Below, piece by piece: positions 1-9,187 of a stretch of DNA of 64,000 nucleotides; position 1 is the first letter of the stretch, and every line of letters begins with the position of its first letter. A model generated the notes under the pieces. That model did no database searches. It was not told where the DNA came from and saw only the letters and a list, made by a program, of their open reading frames with translations. The stretch spans positions 1 to 64,000 of the forward strand of contig MOEB01000013.1 of NCBI GenBank assembly GCA_001939945.1, read 5' to 3'. This DNA comes from Aerophototrophica crusticola (GTDB lineage Bacteria; Pseudomonadota; Alphaproteobacteria; Azospirillales; Azospirillaceae). The position numbers and the translations under genes are program-made.

Positions 1-193
1 CGGCCCGGTTGGGCGCCATGGCCTGGGCGGGCACCGGGCGGGAGGCAGGGGGGGCGCCCGGGGGTGGCGCCGCGGCGGCACGGGCCCGCGGCCCCACCGT
101 CGTCCAGTCGGTGGGAACATCGTTCACGGCCTCGTCCACGCCGATCTCGGCCAGGAACCTCAGCACCGCGACACTGTGGACCAGAGCATTCAT
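1..193 (-). CDS. Uracil-DNA glycosylase, N-terminal part (runs off left edge)
   Basis: This minus-strand frame starts at an ATG at 191-193 and stays open to the window edge. The visible 64 residues begin MNALVHSVAVLRFLAEIGVD, followed by EAVNDVPTDW and an Ala/Pro-rich linker. A short helical segment of the form LRF/W-x-x-E-x-GVDEA followed by a low-complexity linker is typical of the extension before the catalytic domain in alphaproteobacterial family-4-type uracil-DNA glycosylases, which remove uracil from DNA. The gene is divergent from ETF-QO, an arrangement I recall from related genomes. The catalytic domain is outside the window, so the call rests on the N-terminus and the context. Confidence 0.5.
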   Translation of the reverse strand, partial: MNALVHSVAVLRFLAEIGVDEAVNDVPTDWTTVGPRARAAAAPPPGAPPASRPVPAQAMAPNRA

Positions 194-314
194 GCTTTGA
201 CCCTACCATCTGCCTATGGTGTCTTACACGGGCGAAATGCCGACCCGTTCAACGGGCGAAAAACCAGGGCGCCCAAGCGTCGGCAACAAGAAAGCGTAGG
301 GGTGGGACCGGGTT

Positions 315-1976
315 ATGGAACGGGAATTCATGGAATACGACGTCGTGATCGTCGGCGCCGGCCCTGCCGGGCTGTCCGCCGCGATCCGGCTGAAGCAACT
401 GTCGGCGGAGCAGGGCCACGAGGTCAGCGTCTGCGTGATCGAGAAAGGGTCGGAGGTCGGGGCCCACATCCTGTCCGGCAACGTCCTGGACCCCCGCGCC
501 CTGAATGAGCTGATCCCGGACTGGAAGGAAAAGGGCGCCCCGCTCAACACCCCTGTCACCGACGACCGGTTCTATGTCCTGTCCGACAAGGGCGGCATCC
601 GCATCCCCAACTTTCTGTTGCCGCCGCTGATGCACAATGACGGCAACTACGCCATCTCCCTCGGCAACCTGTGCCGCTGGCTGGGCCAGCAGGCGGAGGC
701 GCTGGGGGTGGAGATCTATCCCGGCTTCGCCGCGGCCGAGGTGGTCTACCACGACGACGGCAGCGTCAAGGGCGTCGCCACCGGCGACATGGGCATCGGC
801 AAGGGCGGGGAGCATACCGACCGCTATACCCCCGGCATGGAGCTGCACGGCAAGTACACCTTCTTCGCAGAGGGCGTGCGCGGCAACCTGTCGAAGCTGC
901 TGATGGAGCGGTTCCACCTGCGCGATGGGGTGGACACCCAGAAGTACGGCATCGGCATCAAGGAGCTGTGGCAGATCGACCCCGAGATGCACAAACAGGG
1001 CCTGGTCATGCACACCCAGGGCTGGCCCCTGGACGGCAAGACCGCCGGCGGGTCCTGGATGTACCATCTGGAGGACAACCAAGTCTCCATCGGCTTCGTG
1101 GTCAACCTGGACTACTGGAACCCGCACCTCAGCCCGTTCGAGGAGTTCCAGCGCTTCAAGCAGCACCCCTTCATCCGCAAGTACCTGGAGGGCGGCAAGC
1201 GCCTGGCCTACGGCGCCCGCGCCATCAACGAGGGCGGGTTGCAGTCCGTGCCGAAGCTGGTCTTCCCCGGCGGCGCCCTGATCGGCTGCTCCGCCGGCTT
1301 CGTGAACGTGCCGCGCATCAAGGGCACCCACAACGCCATGAAAACTGGCATGCTAGCGGCGGAGGCCGCGTTCGAGCGGCTGAAGGCCGGCGCCACCCAG
1401 GGCGACACGCTGGACAGCTATGAGGACGCCTGGAAGAAATCCTGGGTGCACGAGGATTTGTACAAGGTCCGTAACGTCAAGCCCGGACTGAAGGCGGGCT
1501 TGGCGCTGGGCAACCTGCATGGCGGCGTCCAGATGTGGGCCCACGACCTTGGCCTCGGCAAGCTGCTGCCTTACACCCTGCGCCACAAGAAGGCGGACCA
1601 CGAAAGCCTGGTGAAGGCGGATGAGGCGCCGAAGATCCGGTACCCGAAGCCGGACGGCATCATCAGCTTCGACCGGCTGTCCTCCGTGTTCATCTCGAAC
1701 ACGAACCATGAGGAGGATCAGCCCAGCCACCTCAAGCTGAAGGACCCAGCGGTCCCCATCGCCCACAACCTGCCCCTCTATGACGAGCCGGCCCAGCGCT
1801 ACTGCCCGGCGGGCGTGTATGAGGTGGTGCGCGACGACGCCGGCCAGAACCCGCGCTTCGTGATCAACGCGCAGAACTGCGTGCACTGCAAGACCTGCGA
1901 CATCAAGGACCCCACCCAGAACATTGTCTGGACCGTGCCGGAGGGCGGCGGGGGCCCGAACTACCCGAATATGTAA
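315..1976 (+). CDS. Electron transfer flavoprotein-ubiquinone oxidoreductase (ETF-QO)
   Basis: This 553-residue inner-membrane-associated flavoprotein passes electrons from reduced ETF, fed by acyl-CoA dehydrogenases, to ubiquinone. The N-terminus carries the FAD-binding dinucleotide fold GAGPAG at residues 14-19. The C-terminus carries the 4Fe-4S ligands, with Cys497 in YCPAG and Cys522, Cys525 and Cys528 in NCVHCKTC. The length matches the family. Translation may begin at 315 or at a second in-frame ATG at 330; the second would put the flavin motif nearer the N-terminus. The gene is divergent from the uracil-DNA glycosylase and appears monocistronic, followed by a palindromic repeat. The call is secure. 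Confidence 0.97.
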   Translation: MEREFMEYDVVIVGAGPAGLSAAIRLKQLSAEQGHEVSVCVIEKGSEVGAHILSGNVLDPRALNELIPDWKEKGAPLNTPVTDDRFYVLSDKGGIRIPNFLLPPLMHNDGNYAISLGNLCRWLGQQAEALGVEIYPGFAAAEVVYHDDGSVKGVATGDMGIGKGGEHTDRYTPGMELHGKYTFFAEGVRGNLSKLLMERFHLRDGVDTQKYGIGIKELWQIDPEMHKQGLVMHTQGWPLDGKTAGGSWMYHLEDNQVSIGFVVNLDYWNPHLSPFEEFQRFKQHPFIRKYLEGGKRLAYGARAINEGGLQSVPKLVFPGGALIGCSAGFVNVPRIKGTHNAMKTGMLAAEAAFERLKAGATQGDTLDSYEDAWKKSWVHEDLYKVRNVKPGLKAGLALGNLHGGVQMWAHDLGLGKLLPYTLRHKKADHESLVKADEAPKIRYPKPDGIISFDRLSSVFISNTNHEEDQPSHLKLKDPAVPIAHNLPLYDEPAQRYCPAGVYEVVRDDAGQNPRFVINAQNCVHCKTCDIKDPTQNIVWTVPEGGGGPNYPNM

Positions 1977-1992
1977 AGGTCGGGAATCCTGA

Positions 1993-2022
1993 GTCGGGGT
2001 GACGCGCGAGCTGAACCCCGAC
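1993..2022. repeat. REP-like palindrome
   Basis: An 8-bp perfect inverted repeat, GTCGGGGT (1993-2000) and ACCCCGAC (2015-2022), lies just after the ETF-QO stop. A second half-like GTCGGGGTTCGCTTC follows at about 2047-2061. It resembles the element at 13876-13943. It may act as a transcription boundary after ETF-QO. Confidence 0.6.
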
Positions 2023-2204
2023 GATCCATGGACGACCGTCGGACGTCGGGGTTCGCTTCCCTTGCCCTGACCGACAACTCAGCCCCTCTCGCCCCAGCAG
2101 CCTTATTGAACCGTTAAGCCCTTCCCGCGTACGCTTCGGTCGTGCGGGGGCTCGTGGGGGAACGGGTTCTTGCGCGTGGGATCTCGGGCGGGAGCTTGTG
2201 TGGC

Positions 2205-3935
2205 ATGGGCGGTTTCGGTCGGTGGTGTGGGGTCGCGGTCGTGGCGTTGCTGGCAGGGGGTGCCCCCGCCCTTGCCGAATCCTCCGAGGTCAGGTCCGGC
2301 CTGTCCGCCCCGGCCCAGGCCTATGCCGACTACCTGGCCGGGCGCATCGCCAGGGGTGCGGGGGATTGGGACAACGCGGCCAAGCGCCTGACCGGCGCGC
2401 TGCGGGCCGACCCGGCCAACACCGCCCTGGCCCGCCAGGCCTTCCTGATCCAGCTCGGGGAGGGCCGCTACGCCGACGCCCTGGATCTGGCCGCCAAGCT
2501 GAAGACCTCCGGCGCCGACAGCTTCCTGGCCGGCGCGCTCCAGGTTTCCGACCTTCTCTCCAGGAACAAGCTGCCCGAGGCCCGGGCCCGGTTGGCGGAG
2601 GTGCCCGCCGACGGCCTCGGCCAGTTCGTCGTGCCCCTGTTGGCGGCCTGGGTGGAGGTGGCGGCGGGCCAGCATGACGCGGCCCTGGCCAAGCTCTCCG
2701 TCCTGGAACAGACCCCCGGCTTCGTGCCCCTGCACCGCTTGCAGGCGGCCCTGATTGAGGATCTGCGCGGCAACGGCGCCGTGGCGGGGGAGCTGTATGC
2801 CAAGGCGCTGGAGGGCGGCACGCCCCTGCGGCTGATGCAGCTCGCCGGCAACTTCCATGAGCGCGCGGGCCGGGTTGAAGCCGCCCGCGCCCTGTACCTT
2901 TCCGTGAAGGCGGAGAACCCGGACAGCCTGGCGGCGGACGAGGCCCTGGCCCGCCTCGACAAGGATGGTCCCGCCCCACGCCGGCTGGTGGCCGACGCCA
3001 AGGACGGGCTGGCGGAGGCGCTGTTCGAGCTGGCCTCTGCCATGCACCAGGAAAGCGCCCAGGAAATGGCCCTGATGTTCGGCCGCCTGTCGCAGTTCCT
3101 GCGGTCGGACCAGGCCTTGGCCCGCATCATGACCGGCGACGTGCTCCAGGCCCGCTCCCGCCATGCCGACGCGCTGGTGGAATACAAGGCCGCCGTGGAC
3201 AGCGGCGGCAGTGCCGTGGCCTGGATGGCCCGGCTGCGGCAGGCGGACATGCTGCGCCGCCTGGACCGGGTGGACGAGGCGGCCAGGTTGCTGGAGGCCA
3301 TGGCGACGGAACGCCCGGCCCGGTCCGATGCCCTGGCCCGGCTGGGCGACGTGCTGCGCAGCCAGGAACGCTATGGGGAGGCGGCGGATGCCTACACCCG
3401 CGCCCTGACCCGGCTGGGGGAAAGCCCCAAGCTGACCGCGGGTCTGCTCTATGTCCGCGGCATGTCCCTGGATGCCGCCGGCCGCTGGGCCGAGGGGGAA
3501 GCGGACCTGAAGCGCTCGCTGGAGCTGAACCCGGACAACGCCTCCGTCCTGAACTACCTGGGCTACAGCTGGGCCGACCGGGGCGTGAACCTGATGCAGG
3601 CCCGCGCCCTGCTGGAAAAGGCGGTCGGCCTGAAGCCGGACGACGGCTACATCATCGACAGCCTGGGCTGGGTGAAGCTCAAGCAGGGTGACATCGCCGG
3701 TGCCGTGGAGCTGCTGGAGCGGGCGGTGGAGCTGCACCCGCTGGACCCCGCCATGAACGACCACCTGGGCGATGCCTACTGGGCCGCCGGCCGCAAGCAG
3801 GAAGCCCGCTTCCAATGGACCCGCGCCGCGCAGCAGAGCGCGGACAAGGACCTGAAGCAGGCCGCCGAGGACAAGCTGAAGAACGGCCTGCCCCTGCCCA
3901 AGACGGCAGAGACGGTGGTACCGAAGGGGGAGTGA
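2205..3935 (+). CDS. Secreted tetratricopeptide-repeat protein
   Basis: The protein has about 576 residues and begins with a signal peptide, MGGFGRWCGVAVVALLAGG followed by APALA, so it is probably periplasmic or outer-membrane associated. The rest is helical repeats. Clear TPR units lie in the C-terminal half, for example around GDVLRSQERYGEAADAYTRA, LKRSLELNPDNASVLNYLGY and VELLERAVELHPLDPAMNDH. I chose the ATG at 2205 over an in-frame GTG at 2142 because it starts directly at the signal peptide and has GGGAG about 10 bp upstream. It lies 79 bp before ispE in the same direction, a linkage common in alphaproteobacteria. Its partner and exact role are unknown. Confidence 0.9.
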   Translation: MGGFGRWCGVAVVALLAGGAPALAESSEVRSGLSAPAQAYADYLAGRIARGAGDWDNAAKRLTGALRADPANTALARQAFLIQLGEGRYADALDLAAKLKTSGADSFLAGALQVSDLLSRNKLPEARARLAEVPADGLGQFVVPLLAAWVEVAAGQHDAALAKLSVLEQTPGFVPLHRLQAALIEDLRGNGAVAGELYAKALEGGTPLRLMQLAGNFHERAGRVEAARALYLSVKAENPDSLAADEALARLDKDGPAPRRLVADAKDGLAEALFELASAMHQESAQEMALMFGRLSQFLRSDQALARIMTGDVLQARSRHADALVEYKAAVDSGGSAVAWMARLRQADMLRRLDRVDEAARLLEAMATERPARSDALARLGDVLRSQERYGEAADAYTRALTRLGESPKLTAGLLYVRGMSLDAAGRWAEGEADLKRSLELNPDNASVLNYLGYSWADRGVNLMQARALLEKAVGLKPDDGYIIDSLGWVKLKQGDIAGAVELLERAVELHPLDPAMNDHLGDAYWAAGRKQEARFQWTRAAQQSADKDLKQAAEDKLKNGLPLPKTAETVVPKGE

Positions 3936-3966
3936 CGGCCTTCAAGGCCAAGACCCCTGGCATCCG

Positions 3967-3998
3967 GGGCCGCCGGCGCTATGCTGGCGGCCCTTTCG
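3967..3998 (+). terminator. Hairpin between the TPR gene and ispE
   Basis: GGGCCGCC (3967-3974) pairs with GGCGGCCC (3986-3993) and is followed by TTTCGCTTT. It could be a weak terminator or attenuator. ispE starts only about 20 bp later, so complete termination seems unlikely. Confidence 0.4.
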
Positions 3999-4014
3999 CT
4001 TTGTCGGGGGCGTG

Positions 4015-4902
4015 ATGCCGACCCTGGTGCGGGCCGCGGCGGCGGCCAAGCTGAACCTCTACCTGCATGCCCTGGGCCGCCGGGATGACGGTTACCACCT
4101 GCTGGACAGTCTGGTGGCCTTCGCCAGCCCGCATGATGTGGTGACGGTGCGGGAATCCGATGGCTTCAGCCTGGAGATCACCGGCCCCTTCGCCGCCCCA
4201 CTGCTGGCGGAGGACCTGTCCCGCAACCTGGTGACCCGCGCCGCCCGGGCCCTGGCCGCGGCGCTGGGGCGTGCGCCGGACGTGGCGGTGACCTTGGAGA
4301 AGCACCTGCCGGTGCAGGGCGGCATCGGCGGCGGTTCATCGGACGCGGCGGCCACGCTGCGGGCCCTGGCGGCCTTGTGGGGCCTGGACCCGGATGACCC
4401 GGCACCCGCCCGGGTGGCGCCGGACCTGGGCGCCGACGTGCCCGTCTGCCTGTTCGGCCGCACCGCCTATTTCGGCGGGGTGGGGGAACTGGTGGAGCAA
4501 GCGCCTGAGCTGCCGCCCGGCCTGTCGCTGGTGCTGGTCAACCCCGGCGTCGGCCTGTCCACCAAGGACGTCTTCAAGGCCCGCACCGGTCCCTGGAGCC
4601 AATCCGGCCGGCTGGAACGGGCGGCGCGGGAGGTGGGGGAGTTCGTCGCCATGCTGGGCGCCAGGGACAACGACCTGATGGCCCCGGCCATCGCCCTGGC
4701 CCCCGTGGTCGGGCAAGTCATCGACGCGCTGGCGGCCACGTCAGGCTGCCACCTGGCCCGCATGTCGGGCAGCGGGTCCACCTGTTTCGGGCTCTACGCC
4801 TCACGGGCGGATGCCGACGCCGCGGCGAAAACGCTGACGGCCGCCAACCCCGGCTGGTGGGTGGCGGCCGCCGATTTCGTCAGGGATGTGCGCGACTTGT
4901 AG
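4015..4902 (+). CDS. ispE: 4-diphosphocytidyl-2-C-methyl-D-erythritol kinase
   Basis: IspE phosphorylates the 2-hydroxyl of CDP-methylerythritol with ATP, the fourth step of the MEP isoprenoid pathway in the cytoplasm. This 295-residue protein has the N-terminal substrate-binding segment AAAKLNLYLHALGRRDDGYH (residues 10-29), the GHMP-kinase ATP loop PVQGGIGGGSSDAAA (99-113), and the C-terminal glycine motif MSGSGSTCFG. A GTG immediately precedes the ATG, so translation could start one codon earlier. The TAG stop lies inside the REP-type repeat that follows. The call is secure. Confidence 0.96.
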   Translation: MPTLVRAAAAAKLNLYLHALGRRDDGYHLLDSLVAFASPHDVVTVRESDGFSLEITGPFAAPLLAEDLSRNLVTRAARALAAALGRAPDVAVTLEKHLPVQGGIGGGSSDAAATLRALAALWGLDPDDPAPARVAPDLGADVPVCLFGRTAYFGGVGELVEQAPELPPGLSLVLVNPGVGLSTKDVFKARTGPWSQSGRLERAAREVGEFVAMLGARDNDLMAPAIALAPVVGQVIDALAATSGCHLARMSGSGSTCFGLYASRADADAAAKTLTAANPGWWVAAADFVRDVRDL

Positions 4903-4985
4903 GTCGGATCAGGGAAGCGTAATCCGACGGCAGGCAGTGCGCTGGGGTGTCGGATTACGCGGCTTGCGCCGCTGATCCGACCTAC
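4899..4985. repeat. REP/BIME-type repeat, family GTAGGTCGGAT
   Basis: It starts GTAGGTCGGATCAG and ends with the reverse complement, CTGATCCGACCTAC. Internal arms CGTAATCCGAC and GTCGGATTACG make nested palindromes. The ispE TAG stop (4900-4902) is made of its first bases. Related copies lie at 38363-38392 and 39228-39321. Confidence 0.85.
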
Positions 4986-4992
4986 GGGACGC

Positions 4993-5175
4993 TTACTCGT
5001 CGTGGGCCGGGCGCAGATAGCGCAGGGGCCATGACAGGGCATAGCGCAGGGCGAACAGGCAGACGGCCATGTCGGCGCGCCGGCCGGTGTCCTGGGTGCG
5101 GAAGCCCGTGGGGATCAGTTCCCCCAGACCGATCAGCAGGTACCCGATCACGACAAGCCAGAAAACCTCGACCAT
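4993..5175 (-). CDS. Small membrane protein, 60 residues
   Basis: The protein starts MVEVFWLVVIGYLLIGLGEL and has one hydrophobic segment at about residues 4-23, then a basic stretch RTQDTGRRADM and an amphipathic C-terminus. The start at 5175 is well supported because GGGGAGG lies six bases upstream. It is convergent with ispE across the REP repeat. I do not recognise the family. It is probably an inner-membrane protein of unknown function. Confidence 0.7.
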   Translation of the reverse strand: MVEVFWLVVIGYLLIGLGELIPTGFRTQDTGRRADMAVCLFALRYALSWPLRYLRPAHDE

Positions 5176-5258
5176 CACAGCCTCCCCGCACGCGTCATGG
5201 GGGGCATTTTCGGGCGTGCAAGTTAAGGAGGGCTGAATCCGGTACACGCCCCTTGGGG

Positions 5259-6428
5259 TTAGCCCACCAGCGGCGGCAGGGCGCAATCCCGCAGCGTCGC
5301 CCCATCCAGCCGCCCGGGTGGCACCTGGACATTGGTCAGGGCGACCCATTCCAGCGTCGCCCCGCCGAACCGGGCCGGCAGCCGTCCGCCGCGGGCCAGT
5401 TCCAGGTCGCCCAGGTCCGCGGCCTCCAGCACCGTGTGGCGCAGTGTGGCATTCTCGAAGCTGGCGCCGCGCAGGTCCGCCCCCGACAGGTCGGTATAGG
5501 CCAGGGTCGCGGCGTGGAAGTCGCTGGCCGCCAGCTTGGCATGGGCCAGCTTGGCACCGGTCAGGTCGGCACCGCGGAAGCTGATGGCCGACAGCTCCCG
5601 CCCCCGCAGATCCACCCCGCGCAGCGCCTTGCCGACGAAATCCGCCCGCTGCCCCTCCTTGCCCCGGCTCTCCACCCAGGCCTCATGCCGGGCCACGATC
5701 CGGTCCACCTCCGCCAGCATCTTCAGGTGCTCCTGGAAGGCGGGGAGGCCGTGGAAAATGCGCCGTGCCTGGTCGTCCACGGTAAAGACGGCCTCGGCGA
5801 TGTTGGCGTTCAGGAAATTGGCACCCTGCATCCGGGCGCCCAGCAGGATCACGCCGGTCAGGTCGCTGTCCGACAGGTCGGCACTGCCCAAATCCGCGTT
5901 GCGCAGGTTCACCCCCCGCAGCCGCGCCTTGCGCAGCACGGCATCCTGCAACGACGCTTCCTCCATGTTGCAATAGGACAGGTCGGTGATGTACTCGCGG
6001 CTCACCACCTCATCGCCGTTCTTGCCCTGGCGATGCAGGGTGAAGGAGCCCACCCGCAGGTCGCTGCCGTCCAGCTTGGCCTGCTGCAGGTCCGACTTGT
6101 AGAAGCGGGCTCCGCGCAAGTTGGCGCGGGTGAAGTCGCAATGCTTCAGGTCCGAGCCGATGAAGAGGCTGTTGGACAGGTCCGCTTCCACGAAGCGGCA
6201 GCGTTGCAGGTCCGCCTGGGACAGGTTGCAGGCCAGCAGGGTGGACTTGGACAGGTCGAAGCCCGCCAGCTTCAGCCCCGACAGGTTGGCCAGCCGCGAC
6301 TCCAGCCGCTTACCCCCGCGGCCGCGCAGGAACAACCCGTGCTGGGCAAGCTGCACGGTGAACTGCTCATTGGGGCCGTGCGGGGTGACGGGCTTCTGCA
6401 TGGTCCGGGATGATCGGGGGCGGGGCAT
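5259..6428 (-). CDS. Pentapeptide-repeat protein
   Basis: About 389 residues, most of them tandem A(D/N)LxX pentapeptides that predict right-handed quadrilateral beta-helices. There are two repeat blocks: an N-terminal one from roughly LANLSGLKLAGFDLSKSTLL to FLNANIAEAVF, and a C-terminal one from LRGVDLRGRELSAISFRGAD onward. A non-repeat helical segment of about 60 residues (HGLPAFQEHLKMLAEVDRIV and after) separates them. Such proteins are often DNA mimics or scaffolds, but nothing here fixes a target. The start is uncertain: candidates are GTG 6470, ATG 6428 and ATG 6401, none with a good Shine-Dalgarno site. Confidence 0.88.
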   Translation of the reverse strand: MPRPRSSRTMQKPVTPHGPNEQFTVQLAQHGLFLRGRGGKRLESRLANLSGLKLAGFDLSKSTLLACNLSQADLQRCRFVEADLSNSLFIGSDLKHCDFTRANLRGARFYKSDLQQAKLDGSDLRVGSFTLHRQGKNGDEVVSREYITDLSYCNMEEASLQDAVLRKARLRGVNLRNADLGSADLSDSDLTGVILLGARMQGANFLNANIAEAVFTVDDQARRIFHGLPAFQEHLKMLAEVDRIVARHEAWVESRGKEGQRADFVGKALRGVDLRGRELSAISFRGADLTGAKLAHAKLAASDFHAATLAYTDLSGADLRGASFENATLRHTVLEAADLGDLELARGGRLPARFGGATLEWVALTNVQVPPGRLDGATLRDCALPPLVG

Positions 6429-6546
6429 GGACAGGATGCCGCCACGGCAACGGGGGTGGTTGAATAACACCCCCGGTCCAGTTGTTTAACCTGTTCACAA
6501 GCATAGGGTGGTGAGGGCGGCTGCACCCATGCGGCCCGGATGCTTC

Positions 6547-6996
6547 CTACAGCAAGTCCCGCAGCAGCGCCACCAGCGGGATGTCCGCCGGCGGCATGGG
6601 GTAGTCGCCCATGCGGTTGGGCCGGACCCAAGCCAGTTGCTGGCCTTCCAGCGGCTGTGGCGTGCCCTTCCAGACCCGGCAGACGAACAGCGGCATCAGC
6701 AGGTGGAACGCCTCATAACCATGGCTGGCGAAGGCGAAGGGTGCCAGACAGCTCTCCGCCGTGTCGATGCCCAGCTCCTCCTTCAGTTCCCGCACCAGGG
6801 CGGCTTCAGGCGTCTCCCCCTCATGCACCTTGCCGCCGGGGAATTCCCACAGGCCCGCCATGCTCTTGCCCGGCGGGCGCTGGGCCAGCAGCACGCGGCC
6901 GTCCGCATCCACCAGGGCCACCGCGGCCACCAGCAGGGTTTTCACCGGGCCACGGGGGGCGGCGTTCGTCCAACAGGGTGTCTCACCCTCGGCCAT
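6547..6996 (-). CDS. mutT: NUDIX hydrolase, probable 8-oxo-dGTP diphosphatase
   Basis: About 149 residues with a complete Nudix box, G-x5-E-x7-REUxEExGU, reading GKVHEGETPEAALVRELKEE followed by LGI. The surrounding GLWEFPGGK and AWV context is MutT-like, so it likely removes oxidised guanine nucleotides. I preferred ATG 6996 over 7014 because GGGAGG sits six bases upstream. The start overlaps the end of the preceding acetyltransferase gene, indicating coupled translation. The argJ-GNAT-mutT order is typical of alphaproteobacteria. Confidence 0.9.
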   Translation of the reverse strand: MAEGETPCWTNAAPRGPVKTLLVAAVALVDADGRVLLAQRPPGKSMAGLWEFPGGKVHEGETPEAALVRELKEELGIDTAESCLAPFAFASHGYEAFHLLMPLFVCRVWKGTPQPLEGQQLAWVRPNRMGDYPMPPADIPLVALLRDLL

Positions 6997-7552
6997 GCCG
7001 GGCCTCCCAGTCATGCCGGTCCAGCCGGTACAGGTTCATCGGGCCCGGATCGCCACGCAGGTAGCGGGGTGCCGCCGGGTCCACCCGGTCCAGGCGGAAG
7101 CCCAGCTTGCGCAGCACCGCGTTGCTGCCATGGTTCCCAGGGTCGGCGGCGGAGCGGACCCGGACCATGCCGATCTCCCGGAATGCCGCGTCCACCAGGG
7201 CGCCCGCGGCCTCCGTCATGATCCCCCGGCCCCAGGCGGCGGGGGTCAGCCAGTACCCCAACTCCCCGTCCCCGGGGGCGAAGTCGTTCACCCCGATGGC
7301 GGCGGCGCCCAGGATCGTGTCCTCCGCCCCCCGAAGGCAGATCGCCCGGTGGAACCGGTCGCCGCTCGCCTCCTTGGCCGCGCAGTCTTCCAGCCACCAA
7401 CGCGCGTCCGCCTCCGCATAGGGGTGTGGCACCCGGATCAGCCACTCCGCCACCTCCCACCGGCCCAATTCCCGCACCAGCACGGGCAGGTCCCCCTCCA
7501 CCAGGGGGCGGAGGGTCAGGCGGGGGGTGTGGAGCAGGGTGGGCCAGGGCAT
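6983..7552 (-). CDS. GNAT acetyltransferase (RimJ/RimL type)
   Basis: This 189-residue GNAT protein has the RimJ-like N-terminus LHTPRLTLRPLVEGDLPVLV, the acetyl-CoA-binding motif A region around LTPAAWGRGIMTEAAGALVD, and the late motif NAVLRKLGF. The RimJ/RimL subfamily acetylates N-termini of ribosomal proteins or small molecules; the substrate here is unknown. It sits between argJ and mutT on the same strand and overlaps mutT by 14 bp. Confidence 0.9.
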   Translation of the reverse strand: MPWPTLLHTPRLTLRPLVEGDLPVLVRELGRWEVAEWLIRVPHPYAEADARWWLEDCAAKEASGDRFHRAICLRGAEDTILGAAAIGVNDFAPGDGELGYWLTPAAWGRGIMTEAAGALVDAAFREIGMVRVRSAADPGNHGSNAVLRKLGFRLDRVDPAAPRYLRGDPGPMNLYRLDRHDWEARHGRG

Positions 7553-7604
7553 GGGCGGCTTACGCGTCAGGATCTTTCACAACCCTCGCCACCTGGAAGA
7601 CCGC

Positions 7605-7695
7605 TTCCCCCGCGAAGGCGGGGGTCCACGGTTCTTTGACCCAGGTCCGGTGGGGCCGTCGCTGAAAACTGTGGGCCCCCGCCTTCGCGGGGGAA
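7605..7695. repeat. Paired palindromic repeat, core CCCCCGCGAAGGCGGGGG
   Basis: Two copies of a TTCCCCCGCGAAGGCGGGGG palindrome point toward each other, separated by about 50 bp with partly complementary shoulders (GTCCACGGTTCTT versus AAAACTGTGGGC). The whole unit can fold into a long hairpin. A very similar pair lies at 44557-44647 and a single arm at 62346-62366. Confidence 0.85.
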
Positions 7696-7726
7696 ACAAA
7701 AATCCGGCGGGAAGCCTTGGGGCCCT

Positions 7727-8971
7727 TCAGTTCCGGTAGCTCCCGTTGATGTCGATGTAGCCGTGGGTCAGGTCGCAGGTCCACACGGTGGCCTCGCCGT
7801 GGCCCAGGCCGATGTCCACCTGGATGTCGATCTCCTGCCCCTTCATGTGGGCGGCGACGGGGGCCTCGTCATAGCCGGGGACCTCCATGCCGTCGCGGCA
7901 GATCTGGACGCCGCCGATGCTGATCACCAGCCGGTCGCGGTCCGCCCGCTCCCCCGACCGGCCGACGGCGGCGACGATGCGACCCCAGTTAGCGTCCTCC
8001 CCCGCCACGGCGGTCTTCACCAGGGGGCTGTTGGCCACGGTCAGGGCGATGCGCTTGGCGGCCGCGTCGCTGTCGGCGCCGGTGACGCGGACGCTGACGA
8101 ACTTGGTCGCCCCTTCCCCGTCGCGCACGATCTGCTGGGCCAGGTCCAGGCAGACCTCCTCGATGGCCGCGGCCAGGGCGGCCAGGCGGGGGTCGGTGGC
8201 CTCCAGGATGGGCATGTGCCCGGCCTTGGCCGTGGCGCACAGCACCAACGTGTCACTGGTGGAGGTGTCGCCGTCCACGGTGATGCTGTTGAAGCTGCGG
8301 TCGGTGGCCCGGCTCAGCACATGCTGCAACAGGGGGGCGGCCACGTCGGCGTCGGTGAAGACATAGGCCAGCATGGTCGCCATGTCGGGTGCGATCATGC
8401 CGCTGCCCTTGGCGAAGCCGGCCACGGTGACGGTCTTGCCGTCGATCTCCGCGAAGGCGGCGGCCCCCTTCGGGAAGGTGTCCGTGGTCATGATGGCCTT
8501 GGCGGCCTCTTCCCAGGCGGCCCCTTCGGCCGGCGCCAGCTTGCCGAAGGCTTCCGGCAGGTGCTTGGCGATCAGGTCGGCTTCCATGGGCTGGCCGATG
8601 ACGCCGGTGGAGGCGGGGAACACCTCGCTCTCCTTGCAGCCCGCCAGCCGCGCGGCGGCCGCCACCGTGGCGTCCACGAACGCCTCCCCCGCCTTGCCGG
8701 TGAAGGCGTTGGAGTTGCCTGCGTTCACCACCACCACCCTGGCATGGCCGCCCTTCAGGTTGGCGCGGCAGCGGTGCACGGGGGCGGAGGCGGTCAGGGA
8801 CCGGGTCAGCACGGCGGCCACGGTCGTGCCCGGGTCCAGCACCGCCACCAGCGTGTCGTTGCGGGGTGTCTTGTAGCGGATGCCGCATCGGTGCGCCGCG
8901 AACCGCACCCCCGCCACGGGCGGCAGGGTCGGGAAGGAAGCGGGGGCGAGCGGGGACACCTTGGACGCCAT
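7727..8971 (-). CDS. argJ: Bifunctional glutamate N-acetyltransferase / amino-acid acetyltransferase
   Basis: ArgJ transfers the acetyl group from N-acetylornithine to glutamate and can also acetylate glutamate from acetyl-CoA, closing the cyclic arginine pathway. Numbered from ATG 8971, the 414-residue precursor has STGVIG at 121-126, the MTTDTFPK block at 161-168, and the autocleavage site GMIAPDMATML, where cleavage falls between Ala198 and Thr199 and Thr199 becomes the nucleophile. An upstream in-frame start (9064) would add 31 residues lacking family similarity. It heads the argJ-GNAT-mutT group. Confidence 0.96.
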   Translation of the reverse strand: MASKVSPLAPASFPTLPPVAGVRFAAHRCGIRYKTPRNDTLVAVLDPGTTVAAVLTRSLTASAPVHRCRANLKGGHARVVVVNAGNSNAFTGKAGEAFVDATVAAAARLAGCKESEVFPASTGVIGQPMEADLIAKHLPEAFGKLAPAEGAAWEEAAKAIMTTDTFPKGAAAFAEIDGKTVTVAGFAKGSGMIAPDMATMLAYVFTDADVAAPLLQHVLSRATDRSFNSITVDGDTSTSDTLVLCATAKAGHMPILEATDPRLAALAAAIEEVCLDLAQQIVRDGEGATKFVSVRVTGADSDAAAKRIALTVANSPLVKTAVAGEDANWGRIVAAVGRSGERADRDRLVISIGGVQICRDGMEVPGYDEAPVAAHMKGQEIDIQVDIGLGHGEATVWTCDLTHGYIDINGSYRN

Positions 8972-9059
8972 GGCGCAGCGGCTCCTGTGGGACGGATCAA
9001 GCGGCGCCATGAAGACGAAGGGGCCGGGCGGGGTCAAGGGGGGAGTGTTTACGTTTTCC

Positions 9060-9150
9060 CTCAAGCGCCGGGCGGGCGCATCCGCACCCTTGGCTTACGC
9101 GGGCCCATACTTTGTTTGAGGGGGGCCCGCGCGGCTGCGGTCGCGGCCGT
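9060..9150. repeat. Modular repeat containing GCCCATACTTTGTTTGAGGG
   Basis: It contains a TCAAGCGCCGG edge, the string TTGGCTTACGCGGGCCCATA and ACTTTGTTTGAGGG, then a GGCCCGCG arm. The string GCGGGCCCATACTTTGTTTG recurs at 26110-26140, and the outer modules recur at 15099-15172. It lies upstream of argJ and holds no coding potential I trust. Confidence 0.7.
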
Positions 9151-9187
9151 GGACGGCCCCGGACCGGCCGGGGCCGCCCCTTGCGAC

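Noticed and set aside
4947-6413. A plus-strand frame rich in regular QVG/AAQ repeats
   Set aside because: It mirrors the pentapeptide repeats of the real minus-strand gene, which produces regular antisense repeats.
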